From WLMZ01 sp043753895 (GTDB lineage: Bacteria > Actinomycetota > Acidimicrobiia > Acidimicrobiales > Ilumatobacteraceae), in assembly GCA_043753895.1 (NCBI GenBank), contig JAYUWK010000107.1, positions 18,110 to 82,109 of the forward strand: DNA of 64,000 nucleotides, in the 5' to 3' direction. Every line of letters starts with the position of its first letter. Within the stretch, counting starts at the first letter, position 1. A program made the translations under genes and the position numbers. The notes below the pieces were generated by a model that was not told the origin of the DNA, made no database searches, and was given only the letters and a program-made list of their open reading frames with translations. Below are positions 46,760 through 54,968 of this stretch, one piece after another.

Positions 46760-46973
46760 CGAACGATCGTTGAACGATCGCTGAACGGCGCACGCCCGGT
46801 CCCCGTCCCAGCCCGTTTGAGCGAGGGAACATGTGCACATTCGATCTGTTCGCGCGGACAAAAACCTGAGCCGCGCCCGATTGTGATCGGGCGCTGGAGG
46901 ATCTGCCACGAACGGGGGGGCTGTTCTCAATCGGCCGATACGCCCGCAACGTAAATGGACCGGGCACTAGCGT
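46760..46973 (+). repeat. 214-nt dispersed repeat, copy B
   Basis: This is the plus-strand counterpart of 23768-23981. It differs by an 11-bp duplication at the 5' end (GAACGATCGTT), compensated by small changes further on. It contains a perfect hairpin GCGCCCGAT-TGTG-ATCGGGCGC (46873-46894), which is imperfect in copy A. It ends in CACTAGCGT, whose TAGCGT is 7 nt before the amidohydrolase ATG. The gap 46628-46980 otherwise holds no supportable gene. Confidence 0.85.
46968..46973 (+). promoter_or_regulatory. -10 box of probable leaderless promoter
   Basis: TAGCGT lies 7 nt before ATG 46981; it is the last block of repeat copy B. Confidence 0.5.
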
Positions 46974-46980
46974 GGATGCC

Positions 46981-47976
46981 ATGTACGTATGGCATGACGA
47001 CTGGCTGGCCCGATACACCGAGGACGTCATCGATGCGGATTTGTTGATCGTCGATCCCCATCACCATCTCTGGTCACGCGAGGGTATGAGCCACTACATG
47101 CTCGAGGACTTGCGCGCCGATACCGGCGCCGGACACCGCATCGAGTCGACAGTGTTCATGGAGTGCCAGTGGGGCTACCGAGCCAACGGCCCCGAACACC
47201 TGCGGCCCATTGGCGAGACCGAGACCATCGCTGAGCTCGCAGAGCGAAGTGGTGTCAGCGGCGCCGAGATCAAGGGCATCGTCAGCTTTGCCGACATGAC
47301 CTTGGGCGATGAGGTGGAGGAGGTTCTCGTCGCCCATATCGAGGCCGGCCGAGGCCGCTTTCGCGGGATTCGCCACGCTACGGCATTCGACCCGAGCCGG
47401 GACATCCGACGCACCCATACGCGCCCGACGCCACAGCTGATGTCGGATCCGCAGTTCCGTCGAGGGGTTCAGCAGCTGGCGGATCGGAGCCTCACCTTCG
47501 ATGCCTGGCTGTACCACCCACAGATCTCTGAACTCACCGAACTGGCGCGCGCCGTTCCCGACTGCACCTTCGTACTCGATCATCTCGGTGGGATGCTCGG
47601 CACCGGACCCTACGCCGGACATCGCACTGCCATCCTCGAACAGTGGCGCCTCGACATGCGCGAACTGGCGCAATGCCCGAACGTCGCGCTAAAGGTCGGG
47701 GGCATCGGTATGGTGCTGTTCGGCCTCGGGTTCGAGCATCGGCCAACTCCGCCGTCGAGTGACGAACTCGTGGCGGCGTGGGGAGAACCGATCGAGTACG
47801 CAATCCAGCAGTTCGGACCCGATCGGTGCATGTTCGAGTCAAACTTCCCGGTCGACAAGATGTCGTGTAGCTATGTGGTGCTCTGGAATGCGTTCAAGAA
47901 GATTGCAGCTGGGATGAATGCCACCGAGAAGGCCGCGCTCTTCCACGACACCGCCACCCGCGTGTACCGACTCTGA
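46981..47976 (+). CDS. Amidohydrolase-2 family (TIM-barrel metal hydrolase)
   Basis: The 331-residue protein has the HxH metal motif in LIVDPHHHLWSREGM near residue 24, then MECQWGYRANGPEHLRPIG, the DAWLYHPQISELTELARAVP segment, VLDHLGGMLGTGPY with a metal-binding His near residue 200, and FESNFPVDKMSCSYVV near the end, where Ser occupies the usual Asp position and Asp follows. This family includes ACMSD-type decarboxylases and lactonases such as 2-pyrone-4,6-dicarboxylate hydrolase; the substrate is unknown. I chose ATG 46981, 7 nt after TAGCGT. Confidence 0.88.
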   Translation: MYVWHDDWLARYTEDVIDADLLIVDPHHHLWSREGMSHYMLEDLRADTGAGHRIESTVFMECQWGYRANGPEHLRPIGETETIAELAERSGVSGAEIKGIVSFADMTLGDEVEEVLVAHIEAGRGRFRGIRHATAFDPSRDIRRTHTRPTPQLMSDPQFRRGVQQLADRSLTFDAWLYHPQISELTELARAVPDCTFVLDHLGGMLGTGPYAGHRTAILEQWRLDMRELAQCPNVALKVGGIGMVLFGLGFEHRPTPPSSDELVAAWGEPIEYAIQQFGPDRCMFESNFPVDKMSCSYVVLWNAFKKIAAGMNATEKAALFHDTATRVYRL

Positions 47977-48021
47977 AATACTCTAGGACGTGCAGATCCA
48001 CAGGGCTGCCCTACCGACGCA

Positions 48022-49785
48022 TCACTCGTAGCGGCGAAGGACCTCTGTGCGCATCGCCTCGGCCAGTGATGGAGACGCGTCGAACACCCCCCGGAGCAGC
48101 TCGCGTGAAATGGCATAGGTGATCATGTGTGATGTGGCGGTGACCGACGCAGCGCGCGGCGCGCCGAGTACGAGGCCGCGTTCACCAACAACGTCGTCAG
48201 CCCCCACGACCCCAATGCGCTCCCCGCCCATCACCACTTCAGCTTCACCGGTGGCGATGACGTAACAGTCGGGGGCATCGCTGCCTTCGATGCACAGATG
48301 CTCGCCCGGGTCGAACGAAATCGTGTAGGCCGTGGCGGCGAGCGTGGCGAGTTCGTCGGGGCTGCACGGCCGGAAGAACGGGACACGTTGCAGTAATGCG
48401 ACCCGAGCGCGACGCTCGGAATCGTCGAGTTCCGGTGGCTGTTCGTCGAGCTGGCGCCGATACTCGGCGCGCCACTGAGCGTCGTCGCCGGCTGGCCGCG
48501 CCGACAGCGGCGCCAGATCGGAGGAAGGCGACGGCGAGGACAGTTTCAGTCGCACCGAACTGGGGGCACGAAGCGTGAGCCGGTCGCGATGCGGCGTGAT
48601 ATCACCCTCGAGTTCGAACGTGGAGAAGCGTTGGGCGAGTTTGCGGAATACGACCTCGGTCTCCATGCGTGCCAATGGCGCCCCGAGACAGAAGTGCGTG
48701 CCACCGCCGAAGCTGAGCGGTTGGATCGTGGTACGTGTGAAGTCAATTTTGTCAGGGTCCGGGTAGCGCGCTGGGTCGCGGTTGGCGGCGCCGAGCATGA
48801 TGTACACCGGCCGCCCCGCGGGGACGGTGACATCTCCAAAGTTGAGATCGACTGTCGCAAATCGACCGGCGAGCTGGATGGTGCCATCGTGACGCAGCAA
48901 CTCGTCGGCGACGTTGGGAGACAACTCAGGCTGGGATCGCAACACATCCATCTGATCGGGTTGCGACAGCAGTGACATCACGCCGTTACCAATCAGGCTC
49001 GTGGTTGTCTCGAAGCCGGCGAGGAACAGCAACGACGACAACGTGTTCAGCTCCTGGTTGGTGAGATGATCGGCTTCGCCGTCCTCTTGGATCTCGCGGG
49101 CGTCGAGCACGATCAGACGACTCAGCAGGTCGCTCTGGGGGTCCGCTCGGCGCTTCTCGATCAGTGAGTCGAAATATGCATTGCACGTGAGCACCGCAGC
49201 GTCCGCTGCCGCAAGCATCTCCTTGGTAGCGGCGATCTCGAAGACGCCCGTGAGGGCCTGAGTCAGCTCGCGAAACTGCGGACGATCTTCAGGTGGCACG
49301 CCCAAGACGGTGCCGATCACCGAGATCGGGAGTACGAACGCAAACTCGTCCATCAGCTCGCCGACATCGTGTTCGGCCATGTTGTCGAGCAGTTCGTCAA
49401 CCAGACGCTCGACCTGCGGCCGCAGTCCTTCGACGATGCGCGGAGTGAACTCGCGCACGACCAAACGCCGCAGCCGCGTATGGTCCGGGCTGTCGAGATT
49501 GAGCAGCAGCCGACTTGCCCACTGCAGGATCGGGCGCTCGCGCCAACCCGGCGCACGCACATCGAGCGACTCGGAGAAGTGCTTCTGGAGACGAGGATCG
49601 CGTAGCGCTGCCTTGCAGTCGTCGTACCGGGTGAGGATCCAGCCCTGCAATGTCTCGCTGAAGAAGACCGGCTCGAGTTCGCGCAGCTGGTGGTACAGCG
49701 GGTACGGGTTGGCGCGGCCCTCCGATGTGAGGAACAACTGGCGAACGACGTCCTCCGCAGCCTCGTTGTGGGTCACTGTGTCCAT
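48022..49785 (-). CDS. Cytochrome P450 fused to a cyclic-nucleotide-binding domain
   Basis: Residues 1-410 form a complete bacterial P450: the I-helix LLFLAGFETTTSLIGNG near residue 255, the ExxR motif in ADELLRHDG near residue 296, and the haem loop PLSFGGGTHFCLGAPLAR with the axial Cys near residue 362. After a Ser/Pro/Asp-rich linker, residues 465-587 form a cNMP-binding beta-roll: FFRPCSPDELATLAATAY, GEHLCIEGSDAPDCYVIATG, and a phosphate-binding-cassette-like GERGLVLGAPRAASVTA near residue 545. The fusion implies nucleotide control of mono-oxygenation, which is inference. There is no adjacent ferredoxin. A -10-like TACATT lies at 49834-49839. Confidence 0.92.
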   Translation of the reverse strand: MDTVTHNEAAEDVVRQLFLTSEGRANPYPLYHQLRELEPVFFSETLQGWILTRYDDCKAALRDPRLQKHFSESLDVRAPGWRERPILQWASRLLLNLDSPDHTRLRRLVVREFTPRIVEGLRPQVERLVDELLDNMAEHDVGELMDEFAFVLPISVIGTVLGVPPEDRPQFRELTQALTGVFEIAATKEMLAAADAAVLTCNAYFDSLIEKRRADPQSDLLSRLIVLDAREIQEDGEADHLTNQELNTLSSLLFLAGFETTTSLIGNGVMSLLSQPDQMDVLRSQPELSPNVADELLRHDGTIQLAGRFATVDLNFGDVTVPAGRPVYIMLGAANRDPARYPDPDKIDFTRTTIQPLSFGGGTHFCLGAPLARMETEVVFRKLAQRFSTFELEGDITPHRDRLTLRAPSSVRLKLSSPSPSSDLAPLSARPAGDDAQWRAEYRRQLDEQPPELDDSERRARVALLQRVPFFRPCSPDELATLAATAYTISFDPGEHLCIEGSDAPDCYVIATGEAEVVMGGERIGVVGADDVVGERGLVLGAPRAASVTATSHMITYAISRELLRGVFDASPSLAEAMRTEVLRRYE

Positions 49786-49892
49786 CGTCTCGGCCCCGTT
49801 CCTGCGCGGCCCACACGCCGCACGTTCGGCGCGAATGTAACACGCCGCTGCTCACCCTTTGCCCGGTCACCACCGCTCAGCCCGGGTGATGT

Positions 49893-50927
49893 TCAGCCCA
49901 GGCGAGCCAATGCGGCCGCAGCTCGCGTGACGGCATCTTCGACCTGAGCTTTCAGACCGAGCAATTCGAAGTCGTCCTGATGCCCGAGCGTTCCTGACAC
50001 ATATCGGGCGTAGACACCTTCGAGGATGCAGGCGTGCTTCCAGTACGCGAATGCGACGTAGTAATCGATCTGCGTGAGGTCGCGCCCGGTGTTTTGCGCA
50101 TAGCGCTGAAGCAAGTCGGAACGGTTCAGGAACCCGCGCACGCCGGTGGATGTTGCCGACCAGGCAGTGGGCTCATCATCGGGTCCGCTCCAGAAGAGCA
50201 TCAGCAGGCCGACATCAGCGAGTGGGTCACCCATCGTGCAGATCTCCCAATCGAGCACCGCGACGATGTCGCCGCGCCGATCGACGAGGCAGTTGTCGAG
50301 GCGAAGATCGCTGTGCACGAGTGTGGCCACGCCCTGCTCGGGTATGCGGCGCACGAGTTCGTCGTGCACCTCGTCCACGCCTGCCAACTCGCGGGTCTTC
50401 TGCGAGTTCCAGTTGCGATACCACCGCCGAATCTGGCGCGCGATGTAATCGGTGCGAGGGCCGAGGTCCTCAAGACCCGCCGCGCGTGGATCAACGGAAT
50501 GAATACTGGCCATCGTGTCGATGAACGATTCGCTGGCCCGCCGACGACCAGGCTCGGACAGCAACTTCTTCGCGCCGGCCTTGTCGCGGATGACCTGCCC
50601 CTCGACGTAGTCAAGCACGTAAAAGGGTGCACCGTTGACGAGTGGATCCTCGCAGTAGCCACGCGCAGTTGCGACGGGTACCGACGAGTTGCGCAACCTC
50701 GCGATGATGCGGTACTCGCGACTCAGATCATGTTCCTTCGCGACTGCATTCCAGAGTGGAGGGCGGCGAAGTACGTATCGGTTGCCGTTAGCGCTGGTGA
50801 CGGCAAACGCGAGGTTCGAGTGACCACCGGGCATAGCTGTAAATGTGAACGGCCCGACAGCACCAGCAACATGTGCCTGCAGCCACCCGGACACGGACCC
50901 ACTGTCGACCCCCTCGACGTCACTCAT
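49893..50927 (-). CDS. APH-family phosphotransferase (ACAD10-like)
   Basis: The 344-residue protein has the aminoglycoside-phosphotransferase kinase fold: TFTAMPGGHSNLAFAVTSAN (nucleotide loop, near residue 28), YVLRRPP with the ATP Lys replaced by the Arg pair, the catalytic loop LVHSDLRLDNCLVDRRGD near residue 215 and the metal Asp in VLDWEICTMGDPLADVGLL. The subgroup resembles the kinase domain of ACAD10/11, which acts on hydroxyacyl-CoA-type metabolites, and is common in actinobacterial lipid catabolism. TACCGT 7 nt before ATG 50927 indicates a leaderless start. It diverges from the dimethylformamidase-like gene. Confidence 0.88.
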   Translation of the reverse strand: MSDVEGVDSGSVSGWLQAHVAGAVGPFTFTAMPGGHSNLAFAVTSANGNRYVLRRPPLWNAVAKEHDLSREYRIIARLRNSSVPVATARGYCEDPLVNGAPFYVLDYVEGQVIRDKAGAKKLLSEPGRRRASESFIDTMASIHSVDPRAAGLEDLGPRTDYIARQIRRWYRNWNSQKTRELAGVDEVHDELVRRIPEQGVATLVHSDLRLDNCLVDRRGDIVAVLDWEICTMGDPLADVGLLMLFWSGPDDEPTAWSATSTGVRGFLNRSDLLQRYAQNTGRDLTQIDYYVAFAYWKHACILEGVYARYVSGTLGHQDDFELLGLKAQVEDAVTRAAAALARLG

Positions 50928-50934
50928 TCGCTGC

Positions 50935-50940
50935 ACGGTA
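50935..50940 (-). promoter_or_regulatory. -10 box of probable leaderless promoter
   Basis: TACCGT on the minus strand lies 7 nt before ATG 50927. Confidence 0.5.
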
Positions 50941-50972
50941 CTGCACAGCCTTGGCTGTGACAGGCTCGTGCA

Positions 50973-52481
50973 ATGGGCTATGAAACTGTCACCGGATACT
51001 GCTGGCCGCAATCGATCGCGCCGGGCGGCGCGTTCAGTTTGCACGTGTCTTCGGCGGGCGGACGCGACGTCACCGTCGAAATCGCCCGCATCGGAGTGGG
51101 GCGCGGGGTCGTGTGGACTGGCACGGTCCCAGCGGGCGACCACGTTACGCCTCCACACGCGTGCGCCACCGGCTGCGACTGGCCGGCCGCACTCACGCTT
51201 GTGGCCGGCGGCGACTGGCGGTCGGGTTACTACGAGGTGACGCTCACGATCAACGTCGACGGCAAGTTGCGACGCGATCACGCGTTCTTCGTGGTTCGCC
51301 CTCCGGCCGACTCGGGCAACACCATCCTGTTGCAGTTGGCCACCAATACGTGGAATGCCTACAACGACTTCGGCGGGCACAACCTCTATACCGGCGGGAC
51401 ATCCGTCTCACTGCAGCGACCGATGTCGCACGGCTACCTGTACAAGCCGGCGGGTGCGGGGCGCAGGGTCACCACCACTCACCCGCCCGATCCCGACATG
51501 AACACCCACGTGGGTTATGTGCGTCATCACCGACTGTCGCCATACGCGGGTTCGGCCGGGTGGCCCGATTGGGAACTGCCCTTCCTGCAATGGGCCGAGC
51601 GCGAGGGCTACGGCATCGATGTGTGCACCAACGCCGATCTCGAAGAGCACCCCACGCTCGTCGATGGGTATCGGCTGTTGCTCTCGGTGGGGCACGACGA
51701 ATACTGGTCGGGCCCGATGCGCGACACGGTGGAAGCGTTCATCGCACGGGGCGGCAACGTCGCGTTCTTTTCCGGCAACACCTCGTTCTGGCAGGTGCGT
51801 CTCGAGCAGCCCAGCGCACAGGGACCAGCGACCGTGATGGTCGGTTACAAAGGGCAGTTCAAGAATGACCCCGTGTTCGACACCGAGCGCATGAGTGAGC
51901 TCACGAGCATCTGGTCCGACCATCTCATCGGCCGACCCGAGAACCACATGACCGGTGTGAGCTTTGCCCGCGGCGGTTATCACCGCATCGGCAAACGAGT
52001 CACCAGCGGAGCCGGCGGCTACACGATTCACCGGCCGGAACATTGGCTATTCGAGGGCACCGGCATCGGCTACGGCGATGTGCTCGGCGCGGCCGCCACC
52101 ATCGTCGGTTACGAGTGCGATGGTTGCGACTTCACCTACCGAGACGGGCTGCCCTACCCCACCGGCGAAGATGGCACGCCCGACTCGTTCACCATTCTCG
52201 GCACGGCGCCGGCTGCCCACTTCACGCGGACCACGGCTGCCCGCCCACCGAAACCGAACGAACCGGCGGAAGACGAATTCATCGCGGCTCGGCTCTTCGG
52301 CACGCGTGACCCCGATGCGGTGGAGCGAATCGCACACGGTCACGCCGTACTCGGCAGTTACATCTCTGCGGCTGGTGGAACGGTCGTGACGTCGGGCTGT
52401 ACCGACTGGGCGCATGGACTTGCGGGCCGCGACCCGCAGGTGGAACGCATCACCGCGAACGTGCTCGACCGACTCGGCTGA
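50973..52481 (+). CDS. N,N-dimethylformamidase large-subunit-like protein
   Basis: The 502-residue protein matches the C-terminal catalytic domain of the dimethylformamidase beta (large) subunit: NTWNAYNDFGGHNLYTGGTS near residue 125, LLLSVGHDEYWSGPMRDTVE near residue 235, and FIARGGNVAFFSGNTSFWQV near residue 257. The N-terminal 100 residues are an immunoglobulin-like beta domain. True enzymes pair with a small alpha subunit, for which no gene is visible here. It may hydrolyse a different small amide or act as a carbohydrate-active enzyme-like hydrolase. The promoter gap to the divergent kinase gene is 45 bp. No signal peptide is visible. Confidence 0.75.
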   Translation: MGYETVTGYCWPQSIAPGGAFSLHVSSAGGRDVTVEIARIGVGRGVVWTGTVPAGDHVTPPHACATGCDWPAALTLVAGGDWRSGYYEVTLTINVDGKLRRDHAFFVVRPPADSGNTILLQLATNTWNAYNDFGGHNLYTGGTSVSLQRPMSHGYLYKPAGAGRRVTTTHPPDPDMNTHVGYVRHHRLSPYAGSAGWPDWELPFLQWAEREGYGIDVCTNADLEEHPTLVDGYRLLLSVGHDEYWSGPMRDTVEAFIARGGNVAFFSGNTSFWQVRLEQPSAQGPATVMVGYKGQFKNDPVFDTERMSELTSIWSDHLIGRPENHMTGVSFARGGYHRIGKRVTSGAGGYTIHRPEHWLFEGTGIGYGDVLGAAATIVGYECDGCDFTYRDGLPYPTGEDGTPDSFTILGTAPAAHFTRTTAARPPKPNEPAEDEFIAARLFGTRDPDAVERIAHGHAVLGSYISAAGGTVVTSGCTDWAHGLAGRDPQVERITANVLDRLG

Positions 52482-52485
52482 GCGC

Positions 52486-52552
52486 GCACATCGCCGAAGT
52501 TCTGTCCCTCAAGCCCATGAAGGGCCGCTCGGGCGGAACCTCGCGTCCGCGC
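52486..52552 (+). repeat. Hairpin repeat after a stop codon, copy 1
   Basis: This block, starting 5 nt after the dimethylformamidase-like stop, aligns with 53879-53945 (shared CACATC.CCGAAGT, GCCCATGA.GGGCCGCT and TCGCGT.CGC). It folds as an outer stem (GAAGTTCTGTCCC against GGGCGGAACCTC, with wobbles) around an inner GCCC-ATGA-AGGGC hairpin. The outer stems differ in sequence between copies but pair in both. Confidence 0.65.
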
Positions 52553-52729
52553 AGAGCGTCTGGGTCGAAATCGTCAACTTCGCGTCATCTTCGCCACCGA
52601 GGGTGTCGATATCTCTGACGTGCTCATACATCCCTCACAATTCCAGCACGACGACCTCACACTTCGGGAGAACTCTGAGCGCATCAGATCGGGCACCGGC
52701 TCGACCCAACACCCCCAAGAGGTACAGAT

Positions 52730-53421
52730 ATGAACACCAAGCACACCGTTGCAGTCATTGGCGTCGGACTCGTGGGCATGCTCACGCTCGTCGGCCCCGC
52801 ATCAGCTGCTCGACCAGACGTCGATCTCGCAGCCGCCAAGGCAAGTGCGAGGCGGCGATCACCGCCAGAACCACCGAGATCGACAAACTCAAAGGCAGGG
52901 CGAACGGCGCTGGGCTCCTTGCCAGTGGACACCTTTCGACGATCAACAACTTCCTCGCGACAAGCACGTCCGGCCCGACCGAGCTGTTCGCGAAGATCGA
53001 CGCTGATACCGATACGACGACTCTCAAGACTGACTGCCAGAGCATCGCAGCGGGCTTTCGCATCTTCGCGCTTCGCTCCCCCCAGGTACACCTTGCCATC
53101 GCAGGTGACTGCGCATCCGTGATCGCAACGAAGCTCGACGATGCCGCTACCGAGCTGGACGCCGCGATTCAGACGGCCGCCGGGAACGGAATAGACGTCA
53201 CCGACGCCACCGCCAAGCTCGCCGACATGAAGGCCAAGTTGGAAGACGTTGGGAGCCTGCTCGACGGAGTTGTCGACAACGAACTCGCCTTGACCCCTGC
53301 GCAGTGGAACGCTGATCACTCCGTGTTGTCAGCCGCGACCACCGCGCTGCACTCCGCACAGACCGACCTCACCGCTGCCCTGGCCGACGCCAAGGCCATC
53401 GTCGCCGACCTGAAGACGTGA
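52730..53421 (+). pseudogene. Secreted helical protein interrupted by a frameshift
   Basis: AAGAGG precedes ATG 52730, which opens a clear signal peptide: MNTKHTVAVIGVGLVGMLTL, then VGPASAARPDVDLAAAK. Around 52843 the coding potential moves back by one base into the frame giving CEAAITARTTEIDKLKGRAN, STINNFLATST, and on to the ending LADAKAIVADLKT. That second frame is Ala/Asp-rich and strongly helical, with one Cys pair. No slippery heptamer is visible, so a real indel or a sequence error is likelier than programmed frameshifting. The family was not recognised. It lies directly upstream of, and 3 bp from, the lipoprotein gene. Confidence 0.65.
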
Positions 53422-53423
53422 TC

Positions 53424-53867
53424 ATGACGACCCTCACCTCGCCACGCGCAACAACACGACGGACCATCACCCGCTGCACGCTTGGGGCCGCGCTCGCCGC
53501 TGGCCTGCTGACGCTGTCCGCATGCGGCAGCACCGCAACACCACTCTCCAAGGTGACGGCAGCGAAGGCCACCAGCACCACCGCAACAACGGTCGCAACG
53601 TCAAACGGCGGCGGTGCAACGACGACCACGCAGGTCACTGCGTCCACGTCAGCTCCGACGACCGCGGTCGCCGCGACGGCAACCACCGTTGCGCCTGCGG
53701 CTCCGGCCACGCCGACCACGCCGGTACCCGGACCTGTCGTTGCCGCACCGACGGGAACCATCATCGACCCGGCGATCGATCAGGTGCTCAACGACGTCGG
53801 CGGGCTCCTCGGGTCGAACACTCAGGAACTCAACGCCGCCGCGGCGGCTGCGGCCAAGGGCGGCTGA
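53424..53867 (+). CDS. Ser/Thr/Ala-rich small lipoprotein
   Basis: The 147-residue protein has a twin-positive N-region and a lipobox (TLGAALAAGLLTLSACGS, Cys near residue 35), so it should be lipid-anchored outside the membrane. Residues 40-110 are a low-complexity Ala/Thr/Pro stalk, and the last 35 residues (DPAIDQVLNDVGGLLGSNTQ, then ELNAAAAAAAKGG) form a helix. I do not recognise the family. ATG 53424 is preferred; a GTG at 53418 overlaps the stop of the upstream secreted-protein gene. The pair may act together at the cell surface. Confidence 0.6.
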   Translation: MTTLTSPRATTRRTITRCTLGAALAAGLLTLSACGSTATPLSKVTAAKATSTTATTVATSNGGGATTTTQVTASTSAPTTAVAATATTVAPAAPATPTTPVPGPVVAAPTGTIIDPAIDQVLNDVGGLLGSNTQELNAAAAAAAKGG

Positions 53868-53878
53868 CCAACCATCCA

Positions 53879-53945
53879 CACATCACCGAAGTAGCGCTCC
53901 ACAGGCCCATGAGGGGCCGCTGGAGCGCTACTTCGCGTACGCACG
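53879..53945 (+). repeat. Hairpin repeat after a stop codon, copy 2
   Basis: Twelve nt after the lipoprotein stop, GAAGTAGCGCTCCA (53888-53901) pairs perfectly with TGGAGCGCTACTTC (53921-53934) around an inner GGCCC-ATGA-GGGGCC hairpin. It aligns with copy 1 at 52486. There is no T-tract, so a simple intrinsic terminator is unlikely. Confidence 0.75.
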
Positions 53946-53983
53946 GCGTGGCACCGGGGCTCACGCCACGGTTGACTGGCGCC

Positions 53984-54478
53984 ATGGCACGACTCTTCAT
54001 CGCCGTATGGCCACCGGAAGATGTGATGTCGGATCTGAGTGCCCTCCATCGCAAGGACCAACGCGGTGTCCGTTTCGTGCGACCGGAGAACTGGCACATC
54101 ACGTTGCGGTTCCTCGGTGACGCAGACCCCAACGCGGTTGTGGACACACTACGCGGCGTCACGCTCACGCCAGCGCGAGTACGGCTCGGGCCTGGCGTCG
54201 ACATCTTTGCCGATCGTGCGCTGGTCATCCCTGCGAATGGATTGGACGACCTCGCACAGGCCGTGCGCGAACACACGGGCCACATCGGCGAAGCGCCGCG
54301 AAAGCGATTCGTGGGTCATCTCACCGTTGCCCGAGTGAAGCCGAATGTGGCAATGCCTCGGACGCTCGGGGCGATGATCAGCGCCGAGTTCGATATCCTC
54401 GAGGTCGCGCTGGTGCAGAGTCGTCTGGAGCCTGATGGTGCCCGATACGAGACGCTCGAGGCGTGGTCGGTCGGCTGA
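53984..54478 (+). CDS. thpR: RNA 2',3'-cyclic phosphodiesterase (2'-5' RNA ligase family)
   Basis: The 164-residue protein is a 2H phosphoesterase with two HxTx motifs: NWHITLRFLGD near residue 37 and GHLTVARVKP near residue 114, framing the active site. N-terminal ARLFIAVWPPEDV is typical of ThpR. Such enzymes open 2',3'-cyclic phosphates and may act in tRNA or cofactor repair. It starts about 40 nt after the hairpin repeat. Confidence 0.9.
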   Translation: MARLFIAVWPPEDVMSDLSALHRKDQRGVRFVRPENWHITLRFLGDADPNAVVDTLRGVTLTPARVRLGPGVDIFADRALVIPANGLDDLAQAVREHTGHIGEAPRKRFVGHLTVARVKPNVAMPRTLGAMISAEFDILEVALVQSRLEPDGARYETLEAWSVG

Positions 54479-54507
54479 ACGACATTCCAGCCAGCGCACG
54501 GCGTTGA

Positions 54508-54681
54508 TCAAGTGGCCGAGCCGAACAGCGCGCCGACAGGGGCGACTTCGACCGCCAAGTGACCGATGTGGGCAACGGCCACGTCCGCGACGTTCGTCTC
54601 GAGCGCAATCACCGCCCACTCGATGGGCAGCGGATGAGGGGGCCGCCAAGGCCTGCCACGCCGCCTTCGTCGCCGGAGCAT
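54508..54681 (-). CDS. Small open frame, possible gene remnant
   Basis: The last 38 residues (LPIEWAVIALETNVADVAVA, then HIGHLAVEVAPVGALFGSAT) have the composition and high third-position GC of real coding sequence, while the Arg-rich first 18 look like readthrough of another frame. I do not recognise it. It may be the tail of a decayed gene on the minus strand. The remainder of 54479-54746 shows nothing else except the vapB operator. Confidence 0.3.
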   Translation of the reverse strand: MLRRRRRRGRPWRPPHPLPIEWAVIALETNVADVAVAHIGHLAVEVAPVGALFGSAT

Positions 54682-54716
54682 GAAGATGGGTCGGGTCGCA
54701 CGAAGTCACCCCCGTA

Positions 54717-54730
54717 ATATCGTGAGATAT
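54717..54730 (+). promoter_or_regulatory. vapB operator palindrome
   Basis: ATATC-GTGA-GATAT is a perfect 5-bp-arm inverted repeat overlapping a -10-like TAATAT (54715-54720), 16 nt before the antitoxin ATG. It is the expected autorepression site. Confidence 0.6.
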
Positions 54731-54746
54731 CAGCAGGTGACACGCC

Positions 54747-54968
54747 ATGACCGACATCCTCATCCGCGACATCCCAGACGAGGTGATCGCCGCCATCGAC
54801 GCCCGGGCCAAGCGCGTCGGGCTCTCGCGCACCGAGTACCTCCGCCGAGCGCTCGAACGTGAGCGCGCCGGTAGTGCGGGCCCGGTCACCCACGACCACC
54901 TCGAGCGGGTCGCCTCACTGGCCGCCGACGTCGCTGATCCCGACGTGATGTCGGGCGCCTGGTCGTGA
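54747..54968 (+). CDS. VapB-type antitoxin (ribbon-helix-helix)
   Basis: The 73-residue protein has an RHH DNA-binding N-terminus (ILIRDIPDEVIAAIDARAKR, then VGLSRTEYLRRALERER) and a C-terminal tail (SLAADVADPDVMSGAWS) of the sort that plugs the PIN active site. Its stop overlaps the toxin GTG. A palindrome overlapping the promoter suggests autorepression. Confidence 0.9.
   Translation: MTDILIRDIPDEVIAAIDARAKRVGLSRTEYLRRALERERAGSAGPVTHDHLERVASLAADVADPDVMSGAWS

Noticed and set aside
53888..53934. Intrinsic terminator after the lipoprotein gene
   Set aside because: The stem is strong but no T-tract follows on either strand, and the element is repeated at 52486 with covarying stems, so it is reported as a structured repeat instead.
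54609..54899. Minus-strand 96-codon frame opposite vapB
   Set aside because: It is antisense to a clear RHH antitoxin gene and has no recognisable features.
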